Both the position numbers and the translations under genes were made by a program. Shown one piece after another: positions 1-9,206 of a DNA stretch of 64,000 nt. The stretch spans positions 62,001-126,000 of the forward strand of contig CAVXJC010000004.1 of NCBI GenBank assembly GCA_963762075.1. The letters are read 5' to 3'. Position 1 is the stretch's first letter, and each line of letters begins with the position of its first letter. The notes beneath the pieces are model-generated. The model made no database searches. It worked only from the letters and a program-made list of their open reading frames with translations, and had not been told where the DNA came from. The stretch is from JAOUEA01 sp963762075 (GTDB taxonomy: Bacteria > Actinomycetota > UBA4738 > HRBIN12).

Positions 1-510
1 TCGAGCTTCTCCGCCGTCGAGACCGGATCGACGAACGACTTCGGTCCCGAGCAGACGAGCAGACCAGGGGTGCGCGCGAGCTCGAGCAGATCGGCGCTGA
101 CGTCTGCGCCCTCGCCTGGGTGCACCCCTCCGATGCCGCCGGTCGCGCCGACCCTCACGCCCGCCTTCGCTGCCGCCCAGATCGTTGCGCTCACGGTGGT
201 CGCCCCCAGCGCACGGTTCGAGATCGCCATCGGGCATGTCGCGCCGGGCCACCTTCGTCGCGACGCCCGATCCGCAGAACCGGTCCAGCTCGGGCTCTCC
301 GAGACCGACGATCACGGTCCCGTCGATCGCACCGATCCATGCCGGAACGGCGCCAGCACCGCGGATCGCTCCGGTCATGCGTCGCACGCACTCCTGGTTC
401 CGCGGCGAAGGCAACCCCTGACCGATCACGCTCGTCTCGAGGGCCACGACGGCGATGCCACTCGTCATCGCGTCGCGTACCTCGCTCGCGATCGTGAGTG
501 CGTCATCCAC
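1..510 (-). CDS. psuG: Pseudouridine-5'-phosphate glycosidase, partial, frameshifted
   Basis: Cleaves pseudouridine 5'-phosphate to uracil and ribose 5-phosphate in the cytoplasm. The GTG at 510 opens VDDALTIASE; the family blocks ALETSVIGQGLP, KVARRDMP, GATTV, TGGIGGVHPG and VCSGPKSF follow in order. The reading frame changes inside a GGG run at 232-234: KVARRDMP is in one frame and AISNRALGATTV in the next, and removing one base restores the usual eight-residue spacing before GATTV. The gene runs off the left edge, so the C-terminus is missing. It overlaps the end of the upstream PfkB-family kinase by 8 nt, the usual psuK-psuG pairing. Confidence 0.88.
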   Translation of the reverse strand, partial: MDDALTIASEVRDAMTSGIAVVALETSVIGQGLPSPRNQECVRRMTGAIRGAGAVPAWIGAIDGTVIVGLGEPELDRFCGSGVATKVARRDMPDGDLEPCAGGDHRERNDLGGSEGGREGRRDRRHRRGAPRRGRRRQRRSARARAHPWSARLLGTEVVRRSGLDGGEAR

Positions 511-1378
511 GGAGGTGCACCGGCTCCGGCCATGACTGTGCGCTGCGGGCGACGAGCGCGCCGGCATTGCATGCGCCGGCGAGCGCGTCCGCAGCATCGG
601 CCCCACGTGCGAGCATCGCAAGCAGCACGCCGTCGAAGGCGTCGCCTGCCCCGGTCGGATCGATCTCGTCGACGGGCTCCGCGGGGGCGCTCAGCACATC
701 ACCATCGAGACAGAGCGCCGCCCCACGCCTGTCCATCTTCACCGCAGCCAGACGGTAGCGCTCGCCGAGTTGGGCGGCGGCCTCCTCGCCGGTTCGTCCG
801 GTCAGCACCTCGGCTTCCCGCTCGTTGGCGAGCAGCGCGGTCGCGGTCGATGTCTCGTCGAAGAGGCGGTCGGCACCGAATGCTTGCACCAGGGGCCACG
901 ACGCCGCCTCGACTGCCACCCAGGATGACCGCGCTCGAGTGAGCGCTGCCAGCGCCGTGTCGTGACCGGGTGCCTGCAGCATCAGGTAGCCCGAGACCAG
1001 CACGGCTCCTGCGTCGATCGTGACAGGAAGGTCGCCGGGCTCGAAGCGGGCGTTGGCGCCTCGGTCGGCAACCATCGAGCGTTCCCCGGGTTCGTGCACG
1101 ACGAGCATCGTGCCCGTCGGTGCCTCGAGGTCCACGGTCACCGACGTCTCGACGCCGTGTTCGGCGAGAGCGCCGCAGACCGTGCGTCCCGCCAGGTCGT
1201 CGCCGACGCGACCGAGCACGCGAGCCGAGGCGCCGGCCCAGGCCGCCCAGACCGCCGCGTTGGCCGACGTGCCACCGGGCTGCAACAGCACGCGCCCGTG
1301 CACGTCTCCCCCGCGCTTGAGTGTCGCGGCATCGACCCTGACATCGAGCATGACGTCGCCCACGCACACGAGATCCAC
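503..1378 (-). CDS. psuK: PfkB-family carbohydrate kinase, probable pseudouridine kinase
   Basis: A 291-residue PfkB/ribokinase-family kinase. It begins with GTG at 1378 (VDLVCVGDVMLD). It carries the N-terminal glycine-rich block GGTSANAAVWAAWAG near residue 35 and the C-terminal catalytic signature DPTGAGDAFDG near residue 240, which holds the catalytic aspartate and anion hole. The family does not fix the substrate. The 8-nt overlap with psuG is the basis for calling it the kinase that makes pseudouridine 5'-phosphate from pseudouridine. A ribokinase or other sugar kinase role remains possible. It is intact. Confidence 0.8.
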   Translation of the reverse strand: MDLVCVGDVMLDVRVDAATLKRGGDVHGRVLLQPGGTSANAAVWAAWAGASARVLGRVGDDLAGRTVCGALAEHGVETSVTVDLEAPTGTMLVVHEPGERSMVADRGANARFEPGDLPVTIDAGAVLVSGYLMLQAPGHDTALAALTRARSSWVAVEAASWPLVQAFGADRLFDETSTATALLANEREAEVLTGRTGEEAAAQLGERYRLAAVKMDRRGAALCLDGDVLSAPAEPVDEIDPTGAGDAFDGVLLAMLARGADAADALAGACNAGALVARSAQSWPEPVHLRG

Positions 1379-1419
1379 GGCGCACACCCTAGCCGGGGCC
1401 GACCGGAACGCGGCGCGGC

Positions 1420-2272
1420 TCAGCCCGGTCGCCGGTGCAGCGCTGCGTCCGGTTCCACGGGCTCGGCCACGGCCACCGGGGGCAACGAGCCCGGGAGCCG
1501 CGGACCGCCCGTGACCCTCGCCTGCTTCTCGGCCGACGAGCCCCGCGACAGCGCCGCGCGTCGTTCCCGGGCGACCGCCTTCTCGCGAATGAACTTCTTC
1601 CAGTCGCTGGCCTTCGTGCTGAACACGATATCGGTCGCGATCTGGAGCACACCGAGCCCGATGAGGACGGCCGCGGCCCACCACGGGCCGTTCGACGCGG
1701 GCCAGAAGGCGAGCGCGACGAACGGTGCCAGCTTCGTCGCGATCGCACCCGAGGCATGCATCCAGGCTCTCGAATCGGGGTCTGCCCGGAGGTAGGTGCC
1801 ATAGTCGGACTTGAGCCCCGGTCTCGGCGGCGGAGGTCCTCCCAGGAAGCAGTCGGTCCACCGGATGCCCACCATGTAGCCCACGAGCCAGTGCGCGGGC
1901 GAGTGCACCGACACCGACCAGATCGCACCGGCAGCGACCAGGGCGAGACCCTTCCACAGCGGCGTCTGCCACGTGAGTGCCGCACCGACCGCCACCGCGC
2001 CCACCACGGTGCCGAGCATCAAGACCGTGATGCCGACCCACACGGGGACGCGCAGCTTCACCCCTGCCCGGAAGGCGGCGGTATCGATCCGCCCTATCTG
2101 CTCGGCGTGCTCGTCGACCAACTCCCGGTCGAGCTTGACCTGCTTCACGAGCCTCCAGAACCCCAGCGATCCGCAGATCGTCGTTCCCGCCCGAGACGGC
2201 CGCCTCGATGCGGTCGAGCTCCGGCCCGATCCGCTCTCGTTCCTTCGGCGATTCAGTTGCCCGAACCTCCAC
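1420..2272 (-). CDS. Putative membrane protein, unknown function, frameshifted
   Basis: Not assigned to a family. From GTG 2272 the N-terminus reads as a charged helix (ESPKERERIGPELDRIEAAV). The frame then shifts by one base near 2169-2173 into a coherent stretch (SLGFWRLVKQVKLDRELVDE). Three or four hydrophobic segments follow: VWVGITVLMLGTVVGAV, GLALVAAGAIWSVSV, and two around APFVALAFW and AAVLIGLGVLQIATDIV. After the second comes HSPAHWLVG, an HxxxH pattern resembling site-2 proteases but without the glutamate of HExxH, so no protease call is made. The C-terminus is basic and low-complexity. It is divergent from the PASTA kinase. Confidence 0.6.
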
Positions 2273-2299
2273 GATGCGGCCCCTTTCCGGCTATAAGAT

Positions 2300-2346
2300 T
2301 TCGCGCGGGATAGCCGCGACAAGCTTCGCGCGGGGCAGCCCGCGAC
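2300..2346. repeat. Two imperfect tandem hairpin repeats in a divergent promoter region
   Basis: Units at 2300-2320 and 2325-2346 both begin TTCGCGCGGG and end CGCGAC, so they are near-identical 21-22 nt copies. Each can fold: the first as CGCGG-GATAG-CCGCG, the second as a perfect CGCGGG-GCAG-CCCGCG stem. They lie between the membrane-protein gene and the PASTA kinase. They could be operator sites or RNA hairpins in the kinase leader; the sequence does not say which. Confidence 0.5.
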
Positions 2347-2498
2347 GTGACCCTGCAACATGATCCGCCCGGCGCTCCTGCGAAGAGCGCTTCCCCGACC
2401 TGCAGGAGGGCACTACGTCTAGGAGTATCGCGCAGCCGGCGCCTCCGGGTGCACCGGACGGTCATGCGCTCGTCACACTCGACGGGCGCTACGCGATC

Positions 2499-4322
2499 GT
2501 GGAGCGCATCGCGTCGGGCGGCATGGGCGAGGTCTTCCGCGCCCGCGACACCGTGTTGGCGAGGGAAGTCGCGATCAAGGTGCTGCACCGCTCGCTCGCA
2601 GGCGACCAAGCGTTCGTCGACCGGTTCCGCACCGAAGCTCGAGCTGCGGCGGGCCTGTCCCACACCAACATCGTGGCCGTCTTCGACTGGGGCTCGGTCG
2701 AGGGCATCTACTACATGGTCATGGAACACGTGCGCGGCCAGAGCGTGCGGGCGCTGTTGAATCACGAAGGGCGGCTCGAACCAGCACAGACCGCCGATGT
2801 CGTGCGCCAGACGCTGCTCGCCCTCGAGCACGCCCACCGCCAAGGCATCGTGCACCGCGACGTGAAACCCGAGAACATCTTGGTCACGACCGACGGCATC
2901 GTGAAGGTCGCCGACTTCGGGCTGGCCCGCGCCTATGCGGAAGGCCGCCAGACCCAGGCAGGCACCGTGACCGGCACCGTGCAGTACCTGGCTCCCGAGC
3001 AGATCCGCGGCGAGCCGGCCGACCCTCGAAGCGATCTCTACTCGCTCGGCATCGTGAGCTACGAGCTGCTGACCGGCAAGCTGCCCTTCACCGGCGAGAC
3101 CGCGATGTCGATCGCGTACAAGCACTTGTCGGGGCGTGTGCCGATGCCGAGCGCCGCGGTGCCGGCCATCTCGCCGGAGCTCGACGGCTTCGTCGCGAGT
3201 GCCACCGACCGCGACCGCGAGATGCGACCGGAATCGGCCCTCGAGATGCGCCGCGACCTCGAGGCGATCGCCCCGTCGCTCCCCGTAGCTCGCGCATTGA
3301 CGTCGCTCGTCGGCGCGGCGCCGGTGACCTCGCCGAAACCGAGCGACGGCGGCACGACCGATGTCGTCGTGCTCGGCGACGTCACCGAGAAGCACGAGCT
3401 CGACACCACGACGGCCACGATCGTCAGAGCCGAGCGAGGCGCCGGCCGCAGATGGCGCCGGCGTCTCGGCGTGCTCGCCCTCGTCGCCGCCGTGGCCGCG
3501 TGCGCCTGGGGCGCCTGGACGTACCTCATCCCCCACCGTGCCGACGTTCCCGCGGTCGTGGGCATGACCGTCGACGCGGCGCGTGACCGACTCGCCGAGC
3601 TCGGCTTCACGGTGCATGTCGCCGACGGCCAGCGTTCCGAACGGGTGGGCGAAGGTCGCGTGCTCCGCGTGCAACCCGATCCCGGCACCTCGCTCGAACA
3701 AGGCGAGACGGTGATGCTGGTGCCCTCGCTCGGTCCTCCCCCGGTCGAGGCTCCCGAGGTCGAAGGTCTCACGCTGCAGCGAGCCACCATGCGGATCGAA
3801 CGCACCGGCCTCGAGGTCTCGGTCGTGAAGCGCCGCTTCCACGACGAGATCCCGGACGGAAACGTGATCGCCCAGGCGCAGACCGGCCTGGTCCCGGCGG
3901 GAAGCACCGTCGAGCTGATCGTGAGCAAGGGCCATGCGCCCGTGGAGATCCCGAAGGTCGCAGGGCTGAGCGAGGCCGATGCGATCGATCTGCTCCGCGG
4001 CGAAGGCTTCTCCGTCACTACGGAGGACGACTTCTCGAACAGCATCGAGCGGGGGTTCGTGATCGGGGTGAGCCCCAAGGCGGGGAAGGAAGCTCCCTAC
4101 GCCTCGGCCGTCACGTTGAAGGTATCGCTCGGGCCCGAGCGCTTCCAGATGCCCGACTTCCGGGGAATGACACAGAGCGACGCCGAGGCGAGGGCAGCAG
4201 ACTACGGATTGCAGGCTTCGTTCACCGATCTGCCGGGCGGGACCGGCGTCGTGATCACCCAGAGTCCCGCACCCGGTGTCATGGTTGCCTACGGCGACGC
4301 CGTCCAGCTCTTCCTGCTGTGA
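2499..4322 (+). CDS. pknB: PASTA-domain serine/threonine protein kinase
   Basis: Membrane kinase that senses cell-wall fragments and phosphorylates division and wall-synthesis proteins in Actinomycetota. The kinase domain has the glycine loop ASGGMGEVF, catalytic lysine in VAIKVL, VHRDVKPENIL and DFGLARA. One transmembrane helix (about residues 322-344, LGVLALVAAVAACAWGAW) is followed by four extracellular PASTA repeats to the C-terminus. The GTG at 2499 is the first conventional start in frame, yet it lies inside the domain: LDGRYAIVERIASGG reads through it. The true N-terminus is therefore upstream, in a frame open from 2364 with no ATG, GTG or TTG before 2499. A non-standard start or a base error is likely. 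The stop overlaps the endonuclease start (GTGA). Confidence 0.93.
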   Translation: MERIASGGMGEVFRARDTVLAREVAIKVLHRSLAGDQAFVDRFRTEARAAAGLSHTNIVAVFDWGSVEGIYYMVMEHVRGQSVRALLNHEGRLEPAQTADVVRQTLLALEHAHRQGIVHRDVKPENILVTTDGIVKVADFGLARAYAEGRQTQAGTVTGTVQYLAPEQIRGEPADPRSDLYSLGIVSYELLTGKLPFTGETAMSIAYKHLSGRVPMPSAAVPAISPELDGFVASATDRDREMRPESALEMRRDLEAIAPSLPVARALTSLVGAAPVTSPKPSDGGTTDVVVLGDVTEKHELDTTTATIVRAERGAGRRWRRRLGVLALVAAVAACAWGAWTYLIPHRADVPAVVGMTVDAARDRLAELGFTVHVADGQRSERVGEGRVLRVQPDPGTSLEQGETVMLVPSLGPPPVEAPEVEGLTLQRATMRIERTGLEVSVVKRRFHDEIPDGNVIAQAQTGLVPAGSTVELIVSKGHAPVEIPKVAGLSEADAIDLLRGEGFSVTTEDDFSNSIERGFVIGVSPKAGKEAPYASAVTLKVSLGPERFQMPDFRGMTQSDAEARAADYGLQASFTDLPGGTGVVITQSPAPGVMVAYGDAVQLFLL

Positions 4323-5158
4323 GGTTCGGGGCACATGTCCGCCGCGGGTCCGAAGCCACCAGCGGCGTCGTCGAGGAATGTCGAAGGCGCGACGCGGACT
4401 GTGCTCAGATCTTCTTGTCGAATCCCCGAGCATGGGCTTCTCCGTCGGCCTCCGATGACGACGCAGCGCGGTTCCGCACCTCTTGGCGCCAGAGCGGTCT
4501 CGATCCGCTGGTGGCGCACGCCCCCTATCTCGTGAACATCGCATCGCCCAACCCCGGTTTCCTCGCGAGATCGCGCGCGCTCGCGCGGGGAACCGCGCAG
4601 GCATGCGACCGGATGGGAGTCGATCTCCTCGTGCTCCACTCGGGCGCCGGTGGCGGGGACGACCTCGCCGTGGCACGTCGGAGAGCGGCCGAGACCCTGC
4701 GGGGAACGGTCGCAGTCTCCCGCCGCGTGCTCGTCCTGGTGGAGCTCATGGCCGGCACGAGGGGGGCCGTCGCCTCGACGGTCGCCGAGGCCGCGGATCT
4801 GCTCGAGGAAGCCGGCGACGATCGCCTGGGTATCTGCCTCGACATCTGCCACCTGTTCGCGACGGGCTACGCCCTCGACGACCCTCGAGGCGTCGAGGCG
4901 CTGTTCATCGAGCTCGCCGAGCACCGGCTCACCGATCGGGTCGCGCTCGTGCACGCCAATGACTCGGAATTCGCGATCGGAGACCGTCGCGACCGGCATG
5001 CGCCGATCGGCCAGGGGCTCGTTGGAATCGAGGGGTGGCGAGCGATCCTCGCCCGTCCCGAAGCAGCCGCATGGCCCTTCGTGCTCGAGACCCCGGGAGA
5101 TGCAGAGTCGCACGCTGCACAGATCGCGTTGCTTCGCCAGCTCGTCCCCGCGTCGTGA
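4319..5158 (+). CDS. nfo: Endonuclease IV family AP endonuclease
   Basis: Zinc-dependent apurinic/apyrimidinic endonuclease of base excision repair, 279 residues, a TIM-barrel of the Xylose-isomerase-like family. Motifs in order: FGAHV at the N-terminus, HAPYLVNIASP, VLHSGAG, VELMAGT (ENMAGT in typical members, so the Asn is replaced by Leu), LDICHLFATGY, HANDS and DRHAPIGQGLVG. These include the His and Asp/Glu metal ligands. It starts with GTG overlapping the kinase TGA by 4 nt, so translation is probably coupled. The pairing with a PASTA kinase gene has no obvious functional reason. Confidence 0.9.
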   Translation: MRFGAHVRRGSEATSGVVEECRRRDADCAQIFLSNPRAWASPSASDDDAARFRTSWRQSGLDPLVAHAPYLVNIASPNPGFLARSRALARGTAQACDRMGVDLLVLHSGAGGGDDLAVARRRAAETLRGTVAVSRRVLVLVELMAGTRGAVASTVAEAADLLEEAGDDRLGICLDICHLFATGYALDDPRGVEALFIELAEHRLTDRVALVHANDSEFAIGDRRDRHAPIGQGLVGIEGWRAILARPEAAAWPFVLETPGDAESHAAQIALLRQLVPAS

Positions 5159-5165
5159 CGGCGCG

Positions 5166-5790
5166 TCAGGGTTGGAACTCGGCCCTCGGGCCCTCTTGGT
5201 AGCTGTAGCGCTCCTCGCCGAACGGTTCGCCGTGCACGTGGTAGCCCCGCTGCTCCCAGAAGCCTCGCTCGTTCCTGTCGCTGAAACGCAGGCCGGTGAG
5301 CCACTTCGCGCTCTTCCATGCGTAGCGTTTGGGCACGACGAGTCGCAGCGGCCAGCCGTGCTCGGGCGTGAGGTCCTCACCCCTGTTGCGCCATGCGAGC
5401 AGCACATCGTCGTCGCTCATCGCCTCGAGTGACAGGTCCGAGGTGTAGCCATGGGCGCACTCCGCGATCACCCACCTTGCCTCGGGCTCGGGCTTCGCGC
5501 GCTCGGCGATCGTGCGGAACGACACGCCCTGCCAGGTGTTGTCGAGCGTGGTCCAGCCGGTGACGCAGTGCATGTCGGCATCGACCGTGACGTTCGGGAG
5601 CGCCCGCAGCTCCTGGTACGTCAGTCGGAAGGGTGCTCTCGACGAGGCCTGAGATCTCGAGATCCCAGTTCGTGCCGTCGAAGTTCGGGATCGTGCCGAA
5701 GTGCAGCACCGGCCAGGTCTTCACGAGTCGCTGACCGGGCGGGATGCGCGGCGCGATCTCGGGCGGGTAGTTCTTGGTGAACAGCCCCAT
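5166..5790 (-). CDS. Sulfite-oxidase-like molybdopterin oxidoreductase, frameshifted
   Basis: About 207 residues, a single molybdopterin-binding domain without signal peptide, heme domain or dimerisation domain. This is the short soluble sulfite-oxidase-like type of Actinomycetota. The first frame gives MGLFTKNYPPEIAPRIPPGQ to ISGLVES, and the second gives PFRLTYQELRALP through the Mo-ligand cysteine in DADMHCVTGW and LTPEHGWPLRLVVP. The switch is at about 5630-5636, where one extra base fits. The substrate is unknown. The C-terminal motif PEHGWPLRLV is typical of the fold. It needs the molybdenum cofactor, as does the formate dehydrogenase further along. Confidence 0.85.
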
Positions 5791-5811
5791 CGAACCTCCT
5801 TCGCGGCACCC

Positions 5812-6870
5812 TCAGCCCGGTTGCATGCTCGCGGCCACGGAGGCCCATGCGTCCAGCGCGATGGCGACGCCCTCGTCGTTCACGTCGATGTGGGTCACCA
5901 TGCGCACCTTGCCCGCGCCGTGGGTGACGCCCACTCCCAGGGCTTCGAGTCGCTCCACCACCTCGAGCAGTTCGAGCCCTGCTGCTTCCGTGTCGACGAA
6001 CACCATGTTCGTTTCAACCTGCTCGAGATCGATCGAGCCGGGGAGCCGGTCGGCCACACCCTCGGCGAGCCGCCTGGCGCGTTCGTGGTCCTCGTGCAGG
6101 CGCTCGGGACCGTGCTGCAGGGCGACGATGCCGGCGGCGGCGGTGATGCCGGACTGGCGCCATGCCCCGCCGAACAGGATCTGCAGACGTCTGGCCTCGG
6201 GCATGAGGTGGGCGGGCCCGCACAACAGCGACCCGATGGGGGCGCCCAGCCCTTTGGACACGCAGAACATGACGGTATCGGCTTCGCGAGCGAACTCGGC
6301 CGCGTCGACACCCGAGGCGGCGGCGGCGTTGAAGAGCCGCGCTCCGTCGAGGTGTACGGGCACCTCCGCCTCGTCGGCGACCTTGCGCACGTCCCGGAGT
6401 TCCTCGATCGGCATCACTCGACCACCGGTTCCACCGGCGGTGTTCTCCACCGACACCAGATCGACGACCTCGACGTCGTAGTAGGTGTCGGGTTCGAGCA
6501 GCACGCGCACCTGGTCGGCGTCGACCCATCCGCGGGGACCGGGATCGGCGGTTCTGAACGCGATTCCCGACAGGGCCGCCGAGGTCATCATCTCGGTCGT
6601 CGCCACGTGCGAGGCGGCCGAGCTCGCCACCAGATGCCCACGCGTGCGCACCTGCAGGGCGAGCGCGATCTGGTTGGCCATCGTCCCCGTGGGCACGTAG
6701 ATCGCGGCCTGCTTCCCGAGCCGATCTGCGGCGAGCTCCTGCAGGTGGTTCGCCGTGGGGTCGTCGCCGTACCACGCGTCGCCGACCTCGGCATCAGCCA
6801 TCGCCGCGCGCATCTCGGCAGTGGGCGTGGTGACGGTGTCCGAGCGCAGGTCGACGCGGAGGCGACTCAC
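5812..6870 (-). CDS. ltaE: Low-specificity L-threonine aldolase
   Basis: PLP enzyme splitting L-threonine or allo-threonine to glycine and acetaldehyde, 352 residues. GTG at 6870 gives VSRLRVDLRSDTVTTPTAEM, the canonical family start. Further motifs are DPTANHLQE, PTGTMANQ, ENTAGGTGG, LDGARLFNAAAA and CVSKGLGAPIGS, whose lysine forms the PLP Schiff base. A TACACT box 7 nt before the start suggests a leaderless transcript. The glycine product could feed the one-carbon genes elsewhere in the window. It lies 19 nt from the next phosphofructokinase stop. Confidence 0.93.
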   Translation of the reverse strand: MSRLRVDLRSDTVTTPTAEMRAAMADAEVGDAWYGDDPTANHLQELAADRLGKQAAIYVPTGTMANQIALALQVRTRGHLVASSAASHVATTEMMTSAALSGIAFRTADPGPRGWVDADQVRVLLEPDTYYDVEVVDLVSVENTAGGTGGRVMPIEELRDVRKVADEAEVPVHLDGARLFNAAAASGVDAAEFAREADTVMFCVSKGLGAPIGSLLCGPAHLMPEARRLQILFGGAWRQSGITAAAGIVALQHGPERLHEDHERARRLAEGVADRLPGSIDLEQVETNMVFVDTEAAGLELLEVVERLEALGVGVTHGAGKVRMVTHIDVNDEGVAIALDAWASVAASMQPG

Positions 6871-6883
6871 GCGGAGCAGTGTA
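6871..6883 (-). promoter_or_regulatory. Leaderless -10 box of threonine aldolase
   Basis: TACACT (6883-6878, minus strand) ends 7 nt before the GTG start at 6870, so transcription would begin at or next to the start codon. No Shine-Dalgarno sequence is possible. Confidence 0.45.
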
Positions 6884-6889
6884 GTGGCC

Positions 6890-8038
6890 TCAGTACAGGA
6901 ACATCGGCTTGCCGTCGACGTGGCGGATCTTGGGCCTGTACGTCTCGCGATCGTACAGGGCGTCGACATCGACCCGTTTCACGCCTTGACCCAGCACCGT
7001 GAGCGGCACGTTCACGTAGTTTCCGTTCCGCAGAGCGACCAAGCGACCGTACTCGCCCTCGATCGCGAGGTCGGCCGCCATCACGGCGTAGTTGATCGCG
7101 ACCATCAGATCGAGGGAGTCGGGCGAGCCCGACCGCATCAGGTACCCCACCTGTTGGTGGATCATGTCGAATCCCGTCCGTTCCTTGAGCAGCTCGCTCG
7201 TGCGTTGCCCGATCCCGCCCAGCTTTCGGTGGCCGTACGCGTCCTCCGGACCGTCCTGCACCATCTCTCCTCCGGCGAGTGTCGCGCCCTCGGAGATCGT
7301 CATCATCGCGTAGTTGCTGGGGTTCGCCGCCTTGTCGCTCATCAGCTGCTCAGCGAGCCGGTCGATGTCGAAGGGGACCTCGGAGATGATCGCCCGGTCG
7401 ACCCCCGACAGGTATGCCGACACCAGCGATGTCTCACCGCTGTAGCGACCGAAGACCTCGACCACCGCGAGGCGTTCGTGGGAACCTGCGCTCGTGCGGA
7501 GCTGGTGCACGAAGATCACCGTACGAGTGACGGCCGTCGAGAACCCGATGCAGTAGTCGGTGCCGTGCACGTCGTTGTCCATCGTCTTGGGGATCGCCAC
7601 GACGGGTACCCCCTCCTCGTGCAGGCGCAGACCGAACGTGAGTGTGTCGTCGCCTCCGATCGGGATCAGTGCGCTTAGGCCCAGCCGCTCGATCACACGA
7701 AGCACGTGCGGGGTGTGATCACGAGGTCCGTCGTCGGTGCGTCCTTTGGCGAGGAACGCCGGCTCATCGGAGGCCCGAACCTTGGCCGGGTTCGCACGAG
7801 ATGTATGCAGGAACGTGCCGCCGGTGCGATCGATCGTGCGGACGACGCCCGGGTCGAGCGCCAGGGAGTTCGCCGCAACGCTCTCGACGTCGTCGGGGTC
7901 GGTGTCGAGCAACCCGCCCCATCCACGGCGGATGCCCGTGACCTCGTGGCCCTCGAACGCCGCACGGTTGACGACAGCCTTGATCGAGGCGTTGAGCCCC
8001 GGCACGTCGCCTCCACCCGTAAGGATGCCCAGTCGCAT
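6890..8038 (-). CDS. Phosphofructokinase with PPi-type active-site residues
   Basis: A 382-residue PfkA-superfamily enzyme phosphorylating fructose 6-phosphate. ATG at 8038 gives MRLGILTGGGDVPGLN. Two donor-site motifs are decisive: IGGDDTL, where the residue equal to E. coli Gly104 is Asp, and PKTMDND, where Gly124 is Lys. This Asp/Lys pair marks pyrophosphate-dependent enzymes in family studies, so PPi is predicted as donor and the reaction could be reversible. It shares orientation with a second PFK 48 nt upstream that has ATP-type residues. ATP use cannot be excluded without assay. Confidence 0.88.
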   Translation of the reverse strand: MRLGILTGGGDVPGLNASIKAVVNRAAFEGHEVTGIRRGWGGLLDTDPDDVESVAANSLALDPGVVRTIDRTGGTFLHTSRANPAKVRASDEPAFLAKGRTDDGPRDHTPHVLRVIERLGLSALIPIGGDDTLTFGLRLHEEGVPVVAIPKTMDNDVHGTDYCIGFSTAVTRTVIFVHQLRTSAGSHERLAVVEVFGRYSGETSLVSAYLSGVDRAIISEVPFDIDRLAEQLMSDKAANPSNYAMMTISEGATLAGGEMVQDGPEDAYGHRKLGGIGQRTSELLKERTGFDMIHQQVGYLMRSGSPDSLDLMVAINYAVMAADLAIEGEYGRLVALRNGNYVNVPLTVLGQGVKRVDVDALYDRETYRPKIRHVDGKPMFLY

Positions 8039-8086
8039 GCGTGAAGCCTACGAGAGCGCGCGGGTGGCCTGTGGGACCACGCGTCG

Positions 8087-9109
8087 TCAGTCGCAAAGGA
8101 TCTCGGGCAGTCGCCGGAGCTCAGCCGGGACCACACGCGGCGAGACCGCGACCTCGGCGATCGACGTGCTCGCGATCTCCTGGCCGATCATGCCCACCAT
8201 CGTTCCCCACCTGTCGCGGTTCGCCTCGTCGACCGCGACCTGGCCGAGCCTGGTGGCGAGCACACGGTCGTACGCGTTCGGCGAACCCCCTCGCTGCACG
8301 TGGCCGAGGACGGTGATCCGCGATTCCACGCCGATCCGCTCGCCCAGCTCCTGTGCCACGAGCGCACCGATGCCGCCCATCCGCGGCCACCCGTTCGGGT
8401 CCAAGGGGTAGTCGGGCACTTCCATCGTTCCTGGCACCGGGCTCGCACCCTCGGAGACCACGACGATCGAGAACCGACGGCCCTCGAGCATGCGCTGCTT
8501 CACGCGGCGCGCGACGAGCTCGATCTCGAACGGATGCTCCGGCAGCAGGATCACGTCGGCCGCACCGGCCATGCCGGCCTCCAGGCCGATCCAGCCGGCG
8601 TTCCGCCCCATCACCTCGCAGACCATGACGCGCTGATGGCTCTCGGCCGTGCTGTAGAGCCGGTCGATCAGGTCTGTCGCGATCTGGACGGCGGTCTGGA
8701 ACCCGATGCTGTGATCCGTGCCCCTGACGTCGTTGTCGATGGTCTTCGGCACGCCGACCACTGGCACGTCGGGCATGGCTGCGCAGGCGGTCATCGTGCC
8801 CTCTCCGCCGATCGCGATGAACCCGTCGAGCTGATGCACACCGATCGTGTCGCGGACACGTTCGATCCCATCGGCGGTCCGGAACGGCTGGGCACCCGAC
8901 GTCCCCAGGATCGTGCCGCCTCGAGGAAGGATCCCGCGTACATCGTCGCGGGTGAGCTCGTCTGCGACGCCCTCCATCACACCGCGCCATCCATCCCGGA
9001 AACCGAACACGGTGGCACCGATCTCATCGTGGGCATGACGCACCACCGCCCGGATCGCAGCATTCAGCCCTGGGCAGTCGCCTCCACCGGTGAGGACTCC
9101 GATCCGCAC
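8087..9109 (-). CDS. pfkA: ATP-dependent 6-phosphofructokinase
   Basis: A 340-residue enzyme of the actinobacterial PFK group. GTG at 9109 gives VRIGVLTGGGDCPGLNAAIRAVV. It has IGGEGTM (Gly kept at the position equal to E. coli Gly104) with PKTIDND (Lys at 124). This Gly/Lys combination is that of the Streptomyces ATP-PFKs, so ATP is the predicted donor. Other blocks are GFQTAVQIA, EVMGRNAGWIG (substrate binding) and GHVQRGGSPNAYDR. It is followed by the PPi-type paralogue on the same strand. Confidence 0.92.
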   Translation of the reverse strand: MRIGVLTGGGDCPGLNAAIRAVVRHAHDEIGATVFGFRDGWRGVMEGVADELTRDDVRGILPRGGTILGTSGAQPFRTADGIERVRDTIGVHQLDGFIAIGGEGTMTACAAMPDVPVVGVPKTIDNDVRGTDHSIGFQTAVQIATDLIDRLYSTAESHQRVMVCEVMGRNAGWIGLEAGMAGAADVILLPEHPFEIELVARRVKQRMLEGRRFSIVVVSEGASPVPGTMEVPDYPLDPNGWPRMGGIGALVAQELGERIGVESRITVLGHVQRGGSPNAYDRVLATRLGQVAVDEANRDRWGTMVGMIGQEIASTSIAEVAVSPRVVPAELRRLPEILCD

Positions 9110-9206
9110 GCACGAGAGCCTACGACGAGGGTGCCCGTGGAACCTGGCCGAGGAGCTATCGAGCCCTTCAGGCTCGAATGACTAGCCCTTTCGGACCAGA
9201 AGTGCC

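Noticed and set aside
1420..2272. Site-2 protease (M50) assignment from HSPAH
   Set aside because: The glutamate of HExxH is missing and no second M50 motif was found, so it is left as unknown.
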